DNA from: Myxococcaceae bacterium
GTDB taxonomy: Bacteria > Myxococcota_A > Polyangia > Polyangiales > Ga0077539
Direction: 5' to 3'
DNA length: 64,000 nucleotides
Assembly: GCA_004297725.1 (NCBI GenBank)
Contig: SCUS01000053.1
Location: 62,001 to 126,000, forward strand
How positions within the stretch are numbered: the first letter of the stretch is position 1; each line of letters starts with the position of its first letter. The notes below the pieces were generated by a model. The model was not told the origin of the DNA. It worked only from the letters and a program-made list of their open reading frames with translations, and made no database searches. The position numbers and the translations under genes were made by a program. Shown here in pieces: positions 1 to 12,480 of this stretch.

Positions 1-1490
1 AGGCGCCACCGCGCGGCGATCGGATCATACGCGATCAGGTAAAGCCCTCCGTCCTCCAGTTCGACGTCGTAGCCCTCGTGCGCGTAGGCCTCGGCCCACC
101 ACTCGCCCTGCACCCGCCACGGTCCGCTGCACGCCACCACGCGCCCTCGCACCTCGCCCGAGCGCACCCCCACCGGCGCCCCGGCGCCCAGGGTCACCTC
201 CGCCTCTCGCGGCGGTCGGTAGACGTGCAGGGCCATCGCCCGGGCCCCGTCCGCGCCGGGCGCGCGCGGCGTGCGCGGCGGATCGAAGGCCGTCACCGCG
301 GCGGCGTAGGGGCGGTGCGTGTCCGGTGCCGAGGGGGCTCCCACGCGGTCGCCGCCCACCAGGGCCGCGAGCCGGGAGAGCGTGAGCGCGAGGCGCTCGG
401 GCGCCGGACCCGGCGGGTCGAAGAGCCCGAGCTGCGTGGCGCGCAGCGGCTGCGGGAGCGCGGTGATGCGCAGGGCGCGCACGGCGTCCGGGGGGCCGTG
501 GCCCTCCAGCGCCGTGCGCACGAGGGCGAAGAGCGTGGGGACGTCGCGCGTGGGGGCCGCGAGCGGGAGCGCACGCTCGTCGGAGACGCGGGAGACGAGG
601 TCGAGCGAGAGCACCATCCCGCCGACCCCGAGGCCCCGGCAGCTCAGCCTCGCCACCAGCGCGTCGAGCAGGCGGCGGGTGACGAAGAGCAGCGGCTCGA
701 CGGACTGCACCTCCCACTCCAGGTCGACGCCCTCCTCGAAGCGCGCGGGCAGCGCGTGGGGGACGAGCGGTCGGTCGTCCTCGCCGCGGGCGAGCCGCAC
801 CGCGCGGGCGGCCTCCTCGCCGAGCCTCAGCCCCGCGGCGTCGACGGGCAGGCGGGCGAGCTCGGCGACCCGGGTGACGCCGAAGCGCCGCAGCTCGGCC
901 CGCAGCGCCTCGGAGATCGGCAGCGCCTCCAGCGCCAGCGGACCGAGGTAGCGCCCCTCCTCCCCCGCGGGGATCACCGTCACGCCCCCTCGCCTCGCCG
1001 CCACCGCGGCCACCCCGAGGTTGCCCGCGATGCCCACGGAGACCGCCAGGCCCACCCGCCTCGGGGCCTCGGTGAGCGCCGCCCCGAGGCCGGCCTCGCT
1101 CTCGTACATCCCCGAGAGCTCCGCCGCGTCGACCCACACCCCCTGCGGCGCCGGGGCGAGCCGCGCCCCCACCGTGGCCACCGCATCGAGGAGCGCCGCC
1201 CTCGCGCGCTGGGCGAGCTCCGCCGAGCTGCCCCTCAGCCGCAGGTCGGGGGCCACCGCGCGGGCCTGGTGCCCGGTCTGCCCGACGGCCACGCCGAGCG
1301 CCCGCGCCGCGGCGGTGCAGGCGACCACCCGGGCCGCTCCGTAGCCCGGCGGCAGCGCCCCGGCGCGGGCGAGGTCGTGGGCCACGTCGAGCACCGCGAG
1401 GGGCTGCAGCGCGAGCTCGGGCTCGACCCTCAGCAGCGCCGAGAGGGCGAGCTCTCGCACCCGCACGAAGGCCACCCTCGGCGGGCTCAC
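1..1490 (-). CDS. imuB: ImuB, catalytically degenerate Y-family polymerase (partial)
   Basis: This is a Y-family (DinB-like) protein of the ImuA-ImuB-DnaE2 mutasome, which acts in SOS-induced translesion synthesis. The reading frame is open to the left edge, giving 496 visible codons; the C-terminus lies outside the window. The GTG start overlaps the imuA stop (GTGA), so the two are translationally coupled. The first catalytic Asp block of active Y polymerases is replaced (AFVRV at 7-11), and the usual Asp-Glu pair reads VDAAE (120-124). That loss of active-site acids is what ImuB proteins show. A clean beta-clamp-binding peptide, QLGLF, sits at 353-357, which fits the family's adaptor role. 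A DnaE2 gene is not in the window and may lie beyond the left edge. The identification rests on fold-level resemblance plus gene order. Confidence 0.88.
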   Translation of the reverse strand, partial: MSPPRVAFVRVRELALSALLRVEPELALQPLAVLDVAHDLARAGALPPGYGAARVVACTAAARALGVAVGQTGHQARAVAPDLRLRGSSAELAQRARAALLDAVATVGARLAPAPQGVWVDAAELSGMYESEAGLGAALTEAPRRVGLAVSVGIAGNLGVAAVAARRGGVTVIPAGEEGRYLGPLALEALPISEALRAELRRFGVTRVAELARLPVDAAGLRLGEEAARAVRLARGEDDRPLVPHALPARFEEGVDLEWEVQSVEPLLFVTRRLLDALVARLSCRGLGVGGMVLSLDLVSRVSDERALPLAAPTRDVPTLFALVRTALEGHGPPDAVRALRITALPQPLRATQLGLFDPPGPAPERLALTLSRLAALVGGDRVGAPSAPDTHRPYAAAVTAFDPPRTPRAPGADGARAMALHVYRPPREAEVTLGAGAPVGVRSGEVRGRVVACSGPWRVQGEWWAEAYAHEGYDVELEDGGLYLIAYDPIAARWR

Positions 1491-2218
1491 GGCGTCGTCG
1501 GAGCGCCCCACCGGAAGCCCTCCGCGGGGGCCGCTCCGCCGCGCAGCCTGCGCACCATGAGCTCGGCCTCGACGCCGTCGAGCAGCGGGGCGCCGCCGAC
1601 CCAGAGGGCGCGCCGTCGCTGCACGGCGAGGCCCACCGCGGCGAAGGCCCCGGGGCGGAAGCGCGGGTCGCCGTCGGTCACCACCAGCAGCGCGGTGTTG
1701 GCCCCGAGCGCCCGCTGCGCGAGGCGCGCCCACGCGGAGGCCGGGACGCCGCGAGGGAACGCCGCCGAGGGGGGAGCGCCCACGAGGTAGAGGGCGACCA
1801 GGGCGAAGCCTCCGCCGTCGAGGAGCAGGTCGGCGCAGCGCAGGGCCGCGCGCAGGTCGGCGGGGCGCACCCAGAGCAGCCGCGCCCGCTCGTCGGGGGA
1901 GAGGTCGTCGGGCTCGAGCGCGTCGGCGGCGTCGATGAGGGCCACCGGCTCACCCGCCGCGGAGGCGTGCGCGAGGAGGTGCAGCGTGACGGCCATGCGC
2001 CCGGAGGAGCGCGCCCCGGAGAGCTCGCTGATGCGCCCCCGGGGCAGGCCGCCGTGCAGGGCGAGGTCGAGCGGGGCGATGCCCGTGGACACCACCGCCG
2101 GGCGGGCGCGCACCACGGAGGGGCGCTGCGCGGGGAGCACGAGCCCCAGGTGCTGCGAGGTCTCCGCGAGCACCCTGCGGGCGGCGGCGAGGCGGAGATC
2201 GACGGCGGCGGAGGACAT
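1487..2218 (-). CDS. imuA: ImuA, RecA/SulA-like mutasome component
   Basis: 243-residue RecA-like protein of the ImuA family, partner of ImuB. The segment STGIAPLDLALHGGLPRG (44-61) is the typical entry to the RecA-like core. The Walker-A-like loop reads GARSSGRM (68-75), with Arg where RecA has the catalytic Lys, so ATP hydrolysis is doubtful. I chose the ATG at 2218 rather than an in-frame ATG 141 bases further up, because the longer form would run through the LexA box and promoter just upstream. It forms an operon with imuB, with a 4-base GTGA overlap. Regulation is by DNA damage through the LexA operator at 2241-2256 (inference from the motif). Confidence 0.88.
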   Translation of the reverse strand: MSSAAVDLRLAAARRVLAETSQHLGLVLPAQRPSVVRARPAVVSTGIAPLDLALHGGLPRGRISELSGARSSGRMAVTLHLLAHASAAGEPVALIDAADALEPDDLSPDERARLLWVRPADLRAALRCADLLLDGGGFALVALYLVGAPPSAAFPRGVPASAWARLAQRALGANTALLVVTDGDPRFRPGAFAAVGLAVQRRRALWVGGAPLLDGVEAELMVRRLRGGAAPAEGFRWGAPTTP

Positions 2219-2234
2219 GGCAGCGGGCTTCTTC

Positions 2235-2263
2235 AGGGTACTGAACAAACGTTCTATTGCCAA
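2235..2263 (-). promoter_or_regulatory. imuA-imuB promoter
   Basis: Read on the minus strand there is a -35 element TTGGCA (2258-2263, 5 of 6 matches to TTGACA), a 17-base spacer and a weak -10 TACCCT (2235-2240). The predicted start site is only about ten bases before the imuA ATG at 2218, so the leader is very short. The spacer contains the LexA box, the arrangement expected for a repressed SOS promoter. Confidence 0.55.
2241..2256. promoter_or_regulatory. LexA operator (SOS box)
   Basis: The palindrome GAAC-AAAC-GTTC lies at 2243-2254. On the minus strand it reads TAGAACGTTTGTTCAG, which closely fits the Myxococcus xanthus LexA motif as I recall it (CTRHAMRYBYGTTCAGS) and the Gram-positive GAAC-N4-GTTC box. 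It occupies the spacer between the -35 and -10 of the imuAB promoter. It could also affect the divergent gene starting at 2320. Confidence 0.75.
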
Positions 2264-2319
2264 TGCTTCGATGGGCGAACGCGGGGCGCGTCTTGGGGTA
2301 GAACCCTCGGCCTCCGACG

Positions 2320-3900
2320 ATGAACCAACCCGCATGGAAGCAGGCGATCGCGCTGGCATGGATGAGCACGGGCTGCGGCCTGCTGGGCGGCGGCGGCGGC
2401 GGCGCGGGGGCGTCGACCCCGGCCAACGTCGCGCCGGCCAGCGCCGCGCGCACGAGCGGCGGGGCCGAGGCGGGCGCGGACGCCGAGCTGCGTGCGATGG
2501 TGACCGAAGCCCTCACGCCGCAGCTCTGCCCGAAGCTGCTGGGGTCCTTCGTGGGCCTGCCCGGCGAGGGGGACGCGCGCGGTCCGGCGGCGGGCGCGAC
2601 GGCCTCGGTGGGGCGCTGGTGGATCCGCCGCTGCGAGGCGCGCACCGTGGGCGACCGGATGGAGCTGTCCATCGGCGGCTCGGGCTGGACCTGGATCGAC
2701 CGGGAGACCAGCGGCTTTCGCGTGCGGCAGTACCTGCTCTTCGACGCGAGCGCCTCGCTCGGGGCGGACGTAACCGTCGGCTACGACCGCACGCGCCGCG
2801 TGGCCTCGCTCTGGATGACCCCCGCCGCGGGGGTGCAGGCCACGATCACCCCGCGCGGCATGGTCGCCGTCGAGCCCCAGGGCTTCTTCGCGTCGGTGCT
2901 CGGCGGCGTGGCCGCGGTGACGGGAAACTCCGTGAGCGAGCGGGCTCGCACGCAGGCCGCGGAGCTCGGCTCGACGCAGCTCCGCGACCGCCTCGGCGCG
3001 GGCTTCACGATGACCGTCGGACTCGAGCGCCGGCAGGTGGACTTCATGGTGGGCGCGCTGCAGCGGGGCGAGGTTCCCGAGCGGCCCTACCCCGCGGCGG
3101 AGGGAGGCCCCTGGCTGGTGAACCAGCGCTCGATGGTGTGGCCGGGCGGGCTCGACGTGGTGGGCCCGGTGGACACCTCGCAGGGCGCGCTCGGCCTCGA
3201 CGTGGCGCTTGAGGAGGGCGACGGGGTGGTGATCCGCGCGGTGTGCGCCGAGCCCCTGACCCGCTACTTCGACGCGCGCTTCCGCGACCCGGTGGCGACG
3301 CCCGCGGCGCCCTCCGGGGACGTGATCGCGGAGCTCACCCAGGGGGTGCGAGAGCGCCACATCACGCTCCCGGCGCAGGTCGCGGGCGCGCGGTGCCCGA
3401 TGGTGCTGACCTTCTCCACCCGCGGCGGCGGCGCCCTCCCGGCGCGCATGCGCTACCGCGTCGCCCCGGAGCTTCCCGGCGCGGTCGCGACGCCCTCCGC
3501 GCCGCGTCGGGTGCGCGTGCAGGTGACGGGCGTCTCGGTGACCCCGCGCAACGCCAACGGCCGCGCCTGGGACCTCGTCGGCGGCGAGGCCGACGTGCGT
3601 GTGATCACCGCGTCGGTGCCGCTGCGCCGCGAGGTCGACCGCACGCCGGTGGCGGCCGACCACAACGACGCGACCTGGGGTCGCTGGCTCCCGTCGGCCT
3701 TCGAGGTGGGGCGCGACCTGCCGCTGCGCTTCACCGTGGTCGACGACGACACGACCACCGAGGAGGTCATCGGCAGCGCCGACCTCGACGTCGACGCGCT
3801 CGCCCGAGCGACGCCCGAGCTCTCGCTCCCGGTGCGCACCGCGGGCGCGGTCCCCACGCAGACGGGCACGCTCCGGCTGCGCATCGAGGTGCTCCCATGA
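2320..3900 (+). CDS. Lipoprotein with C-terminal C2-like domain
   Basis: 526-residue predicted exported lipoprotein of unknown function. A short hydrophobic leader ends in a lipobox-like STGC with Cys19, followed by a Gly-rich tether. The middle (about 60-380) is a beta-rich region without a family I recognise. The last 140 residues (from about 385) resemble a C2-type beta sandwich: a strand-rich segment opening VRVQVTGVSVTPRNANG and an acidic loop VVDDDTTTEEVIGSADLDVD of the kind that binds calcium in C2 domains. Its stop overlaps the start of the cytochrome/rhodanese lipoprotein downstream (ATGA), so the two are probably made together and act in the same envelope compartment. The C2 call is by pattern only. 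Confidence 0.7.
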   Translation: MNQPAWKQAIALAWMSTGCGLLGGGGGGAGASTPANVAPASAARTSGGAEAGADAELRAMVTEALTPQLCPKLLGSFVGLPGEGDARGPAAGATASVGRWWIRRCEARTVGDRMELSIGGSGWTWIDRETSGFRVRQYLLFDASASLGADVTVGYDRTRRVASLWMTPAAGVQATITPRGMVAVEPQGFFASVLGGVAAVTGNSVSERARTQAAELGSTQLRDRLGAGFTMTVGLERRQVDFMVGALQRGEVPERPYPAAEGGPWLVNQRSMVWPGGLDVVGPVDTSQGALGLDVALEEGDGVVIRAVCAEPLTRYFDARFRDPVATPAAPSGDVIAELTQGVRERHITLPAQVAGARCPMVLTFSTRGGGALPARMRYRVAPELPGAVATPSAPRRVRVQVTGVSVTPRNANGRAWDLVGGEADVRVITASVPLRREVDRTPVAADHNDATWGRWLPSAFEVGRDLPLRFTVVDDDTTTEEVIGSADLDVDALARATPELSLPVRTAGAVPTQTGTLRLRIEVLP

Positions 3901-5036
3901 CCCACCGAAGCACCGCGGCGCTGCTGGCCCGCATCCTCATCGCGCTCCTGCTCGCGGCCTCGCTCACCGGATGCCGTCGCGCCCGCGCGACCTGGCGCCG
4001 GCACACGGCGCTCGGCCGCGCGCAGGCCCACGCGGCGGCCGTCCGCGCCGCCAGCGCCCAGCGGGGCCGCGGGCACTACGCCCGCTACTGCGCGCTCTGC
4101 CACGGCCCCAACGCGCAGGGCTACGCGGCCGACCACGCCAACGCCCTCGGCAACCAGGACTTCCTCTCCATCGCGTCGAGCTCCTTCCTCCGCGGGGCGA
4201 TCACCGACGGGCGGCCGGGCACGACGATGTCGGCCTGGGGCGAGGCCCACGGCGGCCCCCTCGACGACCGCAAGGTCCACGACATCGTCGCGTACCTCCG
4301 GAGCCTCTCCCGGCGGCCCTTCGTCGCCGTGGGCTCGCGCCGCTCGACCGGCAACGCCGAGGCGGGCGGTCGCATCTGGGACGAGCGCTGCCAGACCTGC
4401 CACGGGCTGCGCGGCGAAGGGACCAACGTCGCCACCAGCGTCTCCAGCCCGAACTTCCTCCGCGCGGTGAGCGACGGCTACCTCCGGCACACCATCACGC
4501 ACGGCCGCGCGGGCACCCCGATGGTCGCCTTCAACACCCTCCCCGCGCAGTCGGTCGAAGACCTGGTGGCGTTCATCCGGAGCGTCGAGCACGTGCCCGG
4601 CCCGCCCCCGCCGCCGAACTACGAGCCTCCGCCCGGGCTCGAGCGGCTGGTGATCAACCCCGAGGGCCGCGCGCCCGAGTTCACGCTGCGCGAGGGGCGC
4701 TTCGTGTCCTCCGAGCAGGTCGCCCGCGCCCTGCAGGAGGGCCGCCGGATGGTGATCCTCGACGCCCGCGCGACCTCCGACTGGTCGACCAGCCACATCG
4801 CGGGCGCCCTGCCCTTCCCCTTCTACAACATCGAGGAGATGGCGGAGCGCATCCCCCGCGACGGCACCTGGATCCTCGCGTACTGCGCGTGCCCCCACGC
4901 GGCCTCCGGGCACGTGGTGGACGAGCTGCGGCGTCGTCGCTTCCCTCGCACCGCGGTCATCGACGAGGGCTTCCCCTTCTGGACCGCGCACAACTACCCC
5001 ACCGCGCACGCGGCGATCATCCCTCCGAGGCGCTGA
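3897..5036 (+). CDS. Di-haem cytochrome c / rhodanese fusion lipoprotein
   Basis: 379-residue exported lipoprotein: hydrophobic leader, lipobox LTGC with Cys26, then two class-I cytochrome c domains and a rhodanese domain. Haem motifs are CALCH (65-69) and CQTCH (165-169); Met111 and Met209, each in a GTxM context, are plausible sixth ligands. After a Pro-rich hinge (234-247) a rhodanese-like module spans about 285-369. It has the typical DARxxxDWxxSHIxGALPF run, and an active-site loop YCACPHAAS with Cys330 and Cys332 where YCxxGxRS is usual. The ATG overlaps the upstream stop. Cytochrome c fused to rhodanese suggests electron transfer coupled to periplasmic sulfur or persulfide chemistry (inference). 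Confidence 0.85.
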   Translation: MTHRSTAALLARILIALLLAASLTGCRRARATWRRHTALGRAQAHAAAVRAASAQRGRGHYARYCALCHGPNAQGYAADHANALGNQDFLSIASSSFLRGAITDGRPGTTMSAWGEAHGGPLDDRKVHDIVAYLRSLSRRPFVAVGSRRSTGNAEAGGRIWDERCQTCHGLRGEGTNVATSVSSPNFLRAVSDGYLRHTITHGRAGTPMVAFNTLPAQSVEDLVAFIRSVEHVPGPPPPPNYEPPPGLERLVINPEGRAPEFTLREGRFVSSEQVARALQEGRRMVILDARATSDWSTSHIAGALPFPFYNIEEMAERIPRDGTWILAYCACPHAASGHVVDELRRRRFPRTAVIDEGFPFWTAHNYPTAHAAIIPPRR

Positions 5037-5112
5037 GCTGAGCTCCCCCATCACCTGAGCACCGCCCGCAGCTTTCTTGGTGCTGCGCTCCCGGCCGGGC
5101 TAACCGACCCCG

Positions 5113-6120
5113 ATGATGGACCGTCCCGGCGCGATCCTCGGCCGACGTTACAAGCTGGAGTATTGCCTGGGCGCCGGAGCGATGGCCCGCGTCTGGTGCG
5201 CGACGGACCTCCACACCCAGGAGCGCGTGGCGATCAAGCGCGTGCTGGAGACCGTGCGGGACCGCGCGGACACGACGGAGCGCTTCTTCGACGAGATCCG
5301 GGTGACGCGCACGGTGGACCACCCGCACGTCGCCGCGGGCCTCGACCACGGCCTCGACGGCGGCCCCTTCCTGGTGCTGGAGTGGGTCGACGGGGTCGAC
5401 GCGCACGCCCTGGTCTCTCGCAACGAGCGGGTGTCCCTCGGCGCCGGCGCGGTGATCGCGCTCGACCTCGCCGACGCGCTCTCCGCCGTGCACGCCCACC
5501 GCACCGGGGTGCTCCACCGGGACATCGCCCCGGGCAACGTGCTGCTCTCCCGCGACGGCCGCGCGCTGCTCTCGGACTTCGGGCTCTCGCGCTGGCTCGC
5601 CTGCCCCCGCGCGCAGCCCGCGCACATCGTGGTGGGCAAGCTCGGCTACCTGGCGCCGGAGGTGCTGCGAGGGCGGGTGCACGGCGTGCGAGCCGACCTC
5701 TACGGCCTCGGCGCGACGCTCTGGGAACTCCTCGCCGGCCGGCGCCTCTGGGGCCACGAGACCGACCCCGCGGCGAGGGCGAGGGCGTGGCTGCGCAGCC
5801 CGAGGACGCCGCTCGCCGAGGCGGCGCCGGAGGTCCCCGGTCACCTGGCGGCGGTGGTCGACCGCTGCCTGGCGATGGACCCCGCCGCGCGCCCCGCCAA
5901 CGCGCGCGCCCTACGCGATGCGCTGGAGCGGGCCCTCACCCGCGACCGCATCACCCCCTGTCGCGACGAGCTCGCCTGCGCCGTGTGGGCCGCGACGAAG
6001 GACCTGCCCTCGCCGCAGCCCACCGCGAGGATTCGCCGCAGCCGCGCGGCGTACGTGACGGTGAGCGCGCTGGCGGTGCCGTCGGCGATCCGCCCTCGGG
6101 CGATCGCGGCCGCTGTCTGA
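5113..6120 (+). CDS. Eukaryote-type Ser/Thr protein kinase (soluble)
   Basis: 335-residue Hanks-type kinase without a membrane segment. Visible motifs are the glycine loop GAGAMARV (20-27), the VAIK lysine (Lys42), the catalytic loop HRDIAPGN (135-142, Asp137 and Asn142 present), DFG (155-157) and APE (181-183). The catalytic loop has Ala139 where canonical Ser/Thr kinases carry Lys, a variation common in myxobacterial kinases (HRDxxPxN). About 50 residues follow the kinase fold with no domain I recognise. It stands alone 76 bases after the cytochrome/rhodanese gene and may be read from that transcript. Its substrate cannot be deduced. Confidence 0.9.
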   Translation: MMDRPGAILGRRYKLEYCLGAGAMARVWCATDLHTQERVAIKRVLETVRDRADTTERFFDEIRVTRTVDHPHVAAGLDHGLDGGPFLVLEWVDGVDAHALVSRNERVSLGAGAVIALDLADALSAVHAHRTGVLHRDIAPGNVLLSRDGRALLSDFGLSRWLACPRAQPAHIVVGKLGYLAPEVLRGRVHGVRADLYGLGATLWELLAGRRLWGHETDPAARARAWLRSPRTPLAEAAPEVPGHLAAVVDRCLAMDPAARPANARALRDALERALTRDRITPCRDELACAVWAATKDLPSPQPTARIRRSRAAYVTVSALAVPSAIRPRAIAAAV

Positions 6121-6124
6121 AGCC

Positions 6125-6484
6125 CTACTGGTGATAGATGGCGTCGGGCCGGAGGGTCTCGTAGTGCCGCAGCGCCGCGTTGCCCACCGCCTTCACGCTG
6201 GCGGCGAAGAGCGCGGGCCTCGCCGCCCAGCCCACCAGCGGAACCCACCCGACGGCCTCGCCGATGGCCTTCATCCCGATGTTCTTCACGGTGGAGAGCC
6301 CGATGAGCTTCACCGCTCCGGCGTCGTCGATGCGCTCTCCGTAGGCCGCGGCGATGTCGACCACCAGCTTCACCTCCGCGGCGGTGATGGCCATGGAGGT
6401 TCCGGGCACCGGGATGAGCCCTCCGACCCCTGCCCCCGCGGCGTACTTCATCACGAGTTCCTGACAGTGTTCGCGAGCGAGCAT
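6125..6484 (-). CDS. DUF697-like small membrane-associated protein
   Basis: 119-residue protein resembling the DUF697 / YcjF-type helical domain that often accompanies GTPases. Supporting features are the segment AAGAGVGGLIPVPGTSMAIT (16-35), then a helix with VKLVVDIAAAYG and a C-terminal hydrophobic hairpin rich in Gly and Ala. No GTPase is fused or adjacent. The nearest upstream feature is tRNA-Val. Convergent with the kinase gene, with a 4-base gap. Function unknown. Confidence 0.65.
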   Translation of the reverse strand: MLAREHCQELVMKYAAGAGVGGLIPVPGTSMAITAAEVKLVVDIAAAYGERIDDAGAVKLIGLSTVKNIGMKAIGEAVGWVPLVGWAARPALFAASVKAVGNAALRHYETLRPDAIYHQ

Positions 6485-6533
6485 GGCGGGTGTCGGCTTC
6501 CTCTCTGAAGGGGCGGTTGGAGGATCCTCGAGG

Positions 6534-6605
6534 TGCGCGGGGCAGGGATCGAACCTGCGACATCCTGCGTGTAAAGCAGGCGCTCTGCCACTGAGCTAAC
6601 CGCGC
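6534..6605 (-). tRNA. tRNA-Val (anticodon TAC)
   Basis: A 72-base cloverleaf reads on the minus strand: D stem GCTC/GAGC, anticodon arm CCTGC-TTTACAC-GCAGG with anticodon TAC (Val, GUA codons), variable loop ATGTC, and T arm GCAGG-TTCGATC-CCTGC. The acceptor stem is GCGCGGT with CCCGCGC, giving six pairs and a T-C mismatch at the innermost position. The discriminator is A. The 3' CCA is not encoded (ACCT follows), so it must be added after transcription. Confidence 0.93.
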
Positions 6606-6612
6606 GCGGCGC

Positions 6613-6635
6613 ACCCCCCTTGTACTCCGGGGGGT
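6613..6635. other. GC-rich hairpin between lon and tRNA-Val
   Basis: ACCCCCC (6613-6619) can pair with GGGGGGT (6629-6635) around a 9-base loop. It lies 8 bases after the end of lon and just before the tRNA when read on the minus strand. It could stall or terminate lon transcripts, but there is no T-run after the stem, so an intrinsic terminator is not demonstrated. Confidence 0.35.
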
Positions 6636-6642
6636 CCGCAGG

Positions 6643-9123
<2,481 letters not shown>

Positions 9124-9147
9124 GGAGGCTCCTAAGGCGAGAGGAGG

Positions 9148-10404
<1,257 letters not shown>

Positions 10405-10511
10405 CGGTGCCTCGTTCCTCCACGGCGATGCGCGCGTGGCTGGGAAATGCTCAATTCAGTGGAGTCTAGACGCCGCCCCACTACGGGGCAAGCGAACCGC
10501 AGCGATCGCGC

Positions 10512-11132
10512 TCAGCGCTTGGGCGCTTCCTTGCGGCCGGTGACCACTTCGTCAATGAGGCCGTAGTCCTTCGCGTCCTTGGCGCTCAGGTAGAAGTCGC
10601 GCTCGGTGTCGCGGCGGATCTTCTCGCTCTCCTGCCCGGTGTGCGTCACGTAGATGTCCGTGAGCTTCTGCCGGAGATACAAGATCTCCTTGGCGTGGAT
10701 CTCGATGTCCGTCGCCTGGCCGCGCGCGCCGCCGAGCGGCTGGTGCAGCAGGATGCGGGAGTTGGGGAGCGCCAGCCGGCGGCCCGTGGTGCCCGCGCAG
10801 AGGAGCACCGAGGCCATCGAGGCCGCCATGCCCAGGCACAGCGTGCTCACCGGGCAGCGGATGTACTGCATGGTGTCGTAGATCGCGAGACCCGAGGTGA
10901 TCACACCGCCGGGGCTGTTGATATAGAGCATGATCTCCTTGTCGGGATCTTCGCTCTCCAGATACAGCAGCTGCGCGATGATGATGTTGGCGACGTCGTC
11001 GTTCACCTCGGTGCCGAGGAAGACGATCCGGTCCTTCAACAGACGCGAGAAGATGTCCCACGACCGCTCGCCGCGGTGCGTGGTCTCGATCACCTGCGGA
11101 TACGGGATGAAGCTGCGGTTACGGTCGTCCAT
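10512..11132 (-). CDS. clpP: ClpP, proteolytic subunit of Clp protease
   Basis: 206-residue serine protease. The catalytic triad Ser105 (GMAASMAS), His130 and Asp179 is spaced exactly as in E. coli ClpP. The ATG at 11132 was chosen because GGAGG lies seven bases before it; a GTG six bases further up is only one base from that Shine-Dalgarno. The gene directly follows tig (stop at 11135), so the two are almost certainly co-translated. The cylinder formed by ClpP degrades substrates delivered by ClpX. Confidence 0.97.
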   Translation of the reverse strand: MDDRNRSFIPYPQVIETTHRGERSWDIFSRLLKDRIVFLGTEVNDDVANIIIAQLLYLESEDPDKEIMLYINSPGGVITSGLAIYDTMQYIRCPVSTLCLGMAASMASVLLCAGTTGRRLALPNSRILLHQPLGGARGQATDIEIHAKEILYLRQKLTDIYVTHTGQESEKIRRDTERDFYLSAKDAKDYGLIDEVVTGRKEAPKR

Positions 11133-11134
11133 GC

Positions 11135-12436
11135 TCACGCCTCCTTCGCCGCGCCGACGTCGCTGATGTCGGTCGGCACCTCCGTGATCGTCGCCTTGCT
11201 CAGCAGCAGGTCGAGCACCTTCTTCTCCAGCACCTCGCTGATGAGCAGGTCGCGCTTCTGCTGGTCGCGGTACTCCACGCGCAGCCGCGGGAGCGCGCGC
11301 CCGGTCTCCTTCGCCATCTCCTCGAGCCGAGCGTTGAGGTCGGCCTCGGTGACGACGATGCCGTTGGTGCGGGCCACCTCGGTGAGGAGCAGGCCCGCGC
11401 GGACGCGCTGCTCGGCCTCGGTGCGCAGCGTGGTCTCGAGGTCGGCGCCCTCGCCCAGCGTGCCGCCGAGCTCACGCATGAGCGAGGGGCGGAGCTGACC
11501 GAGCACCTGGCTCACCAGCGACGGCGGCACCGGGATGGTGTTGGCCTTCACCAGGCTCTCGATGGCCTCCTCGCGGACCTCGTCGTCCGAGCGGTCGGTG
11601 AACTGCTTCTGGAGCGTCGCGAGGGTGCTGGCCTTGAGGGCCTCGAGGCTCTCGGCGCCGACGTCCTTGGCGAACTCGTCGTCGAGCTCGGGGAGCACCT
11701 TCTCCTGGAGCGCGGTGAGCGTGAGGCGGAACGCGCCGGTCTTGCCCGCGAGCTCCTTCTGACGGTGCGTCTCGGGGAAGGACACGGAGACCTCGCGGGT
11801 CTCGCCCGGGGACATGCCCCGGAGGCCGTCGTCGATCTCCTTGATGAGGGTGTTGCGGCCGAGCTCCACGGTGCGGCCCTTGGCGCCGAACTCCACCAGC
11901 TCGTTGCCGTCGACCAGGATCGCGACGTCGAAGGTCGCCGTGTCGGTCTCCTGCGCGGGGCGCATGGGCTCCGGCGTGCGAAGCGTGGCGTTCTCCTCGC
12001 GCTTCTGCTGGAGGGCGACGTCGAGCTCCTTGTCGCCGACGGTGTAGACCTTGCGGGTGAGCTTGAGCGCGCCGAGGTCGATGCCGCTCATGTCGGGGCG
12101 GACCTCGACCTGCGCGGTGTAGGCCCACTCGGCGGTGCTCAGCAGGTCGCTCTCGGTCTCGACGCGCGGCTGGCCGATGACCTCGAGCTTCTGGTCACGG
12201 ATGGCGCCCGGAAGCGTCTCGTCGATCATCTTGCGGAACACGTCGGAGGCGACCTGGCCACCGAAGTACTGCTTCAGCACCGGGCGCGGCACCTTGCCCT
12301 TGCGGAACCCTCGGATCTGCGCGTCGCGCCCGAGCTTCTGGAAGGCGCGGTCGAGCTCGGCGTCGACCTTCTCCTTCGCAAGGACGATGCGGAGCGACAC
12401 TTCAACGGGCGAGAGACGCGAGACAGTGACCTGCAT
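11135..12436 (-). CDS. tig: Trigger factor, ribosome-associated chaperone
   Basis: 433 residues with the three-domain plan of trigger factor. The N-terminal ribosome-binding domain has its signature GFRKGKVP at 43-50, the FKBP-type prolyl isomerase domain is in the middle, and the C-terminal helical chaperone domain follows. The ATG at 12436 ([10 protein letters not shown]) matches the family N-terminus; an in-frame ATG 72 bases upstream would place the promoter inside the gene. First gene of tig-clpP-clpX-lon, preceded by a good promoter at 12481-12508. Confidence 0.96.
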   Translation of the reverse strand: MQVTVSRLSPVEVSLRIVLAKEKVDAELDRAFQKLGRDAQIRGFRKGKVPRPVLKQYFGGQVASDVFRKMIDETLPGAIRDQKLEVIGQPRVETESDLLSTAEWAYTAQVEVRPDMSGIDLGALKLTRKVYTVGDKELDVALQQKREENATLRTPEPMRPAQETDTATFDVAILVDGNELVEFGAKGRTVELGRNTLIKEIDDGLRGMSPGETREVSVSFPETHRQKELAGKTGAFRLTLTALQEKVLPELDDEFAKDVGAESLEALKASTLATLQKQFTDRSDDEVREEAIESLVKANTIPVPPSLVSQVLGQLRPSLMRELGGTLGEGADLETTLRTEAEQRVRAGLLLTEVARTNGIVVTEADLNARLEEMAKETGRALPRLRVEYRDQQKRDLLISEVLEKKVLDLLLSKATITEVPTDISDVGAAKEA

Positions 12437-12480
12437 GTAACGCTGAGCCTCAACGGGGGGTGAAAGGTGACGGGCGGCGG

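Noticed and set aside
6613..6635. Intrinsic terminator for lon
   Set aside because: The stem is strong but no T-run follows on the minus strand, so it is kept only as a hairpin.
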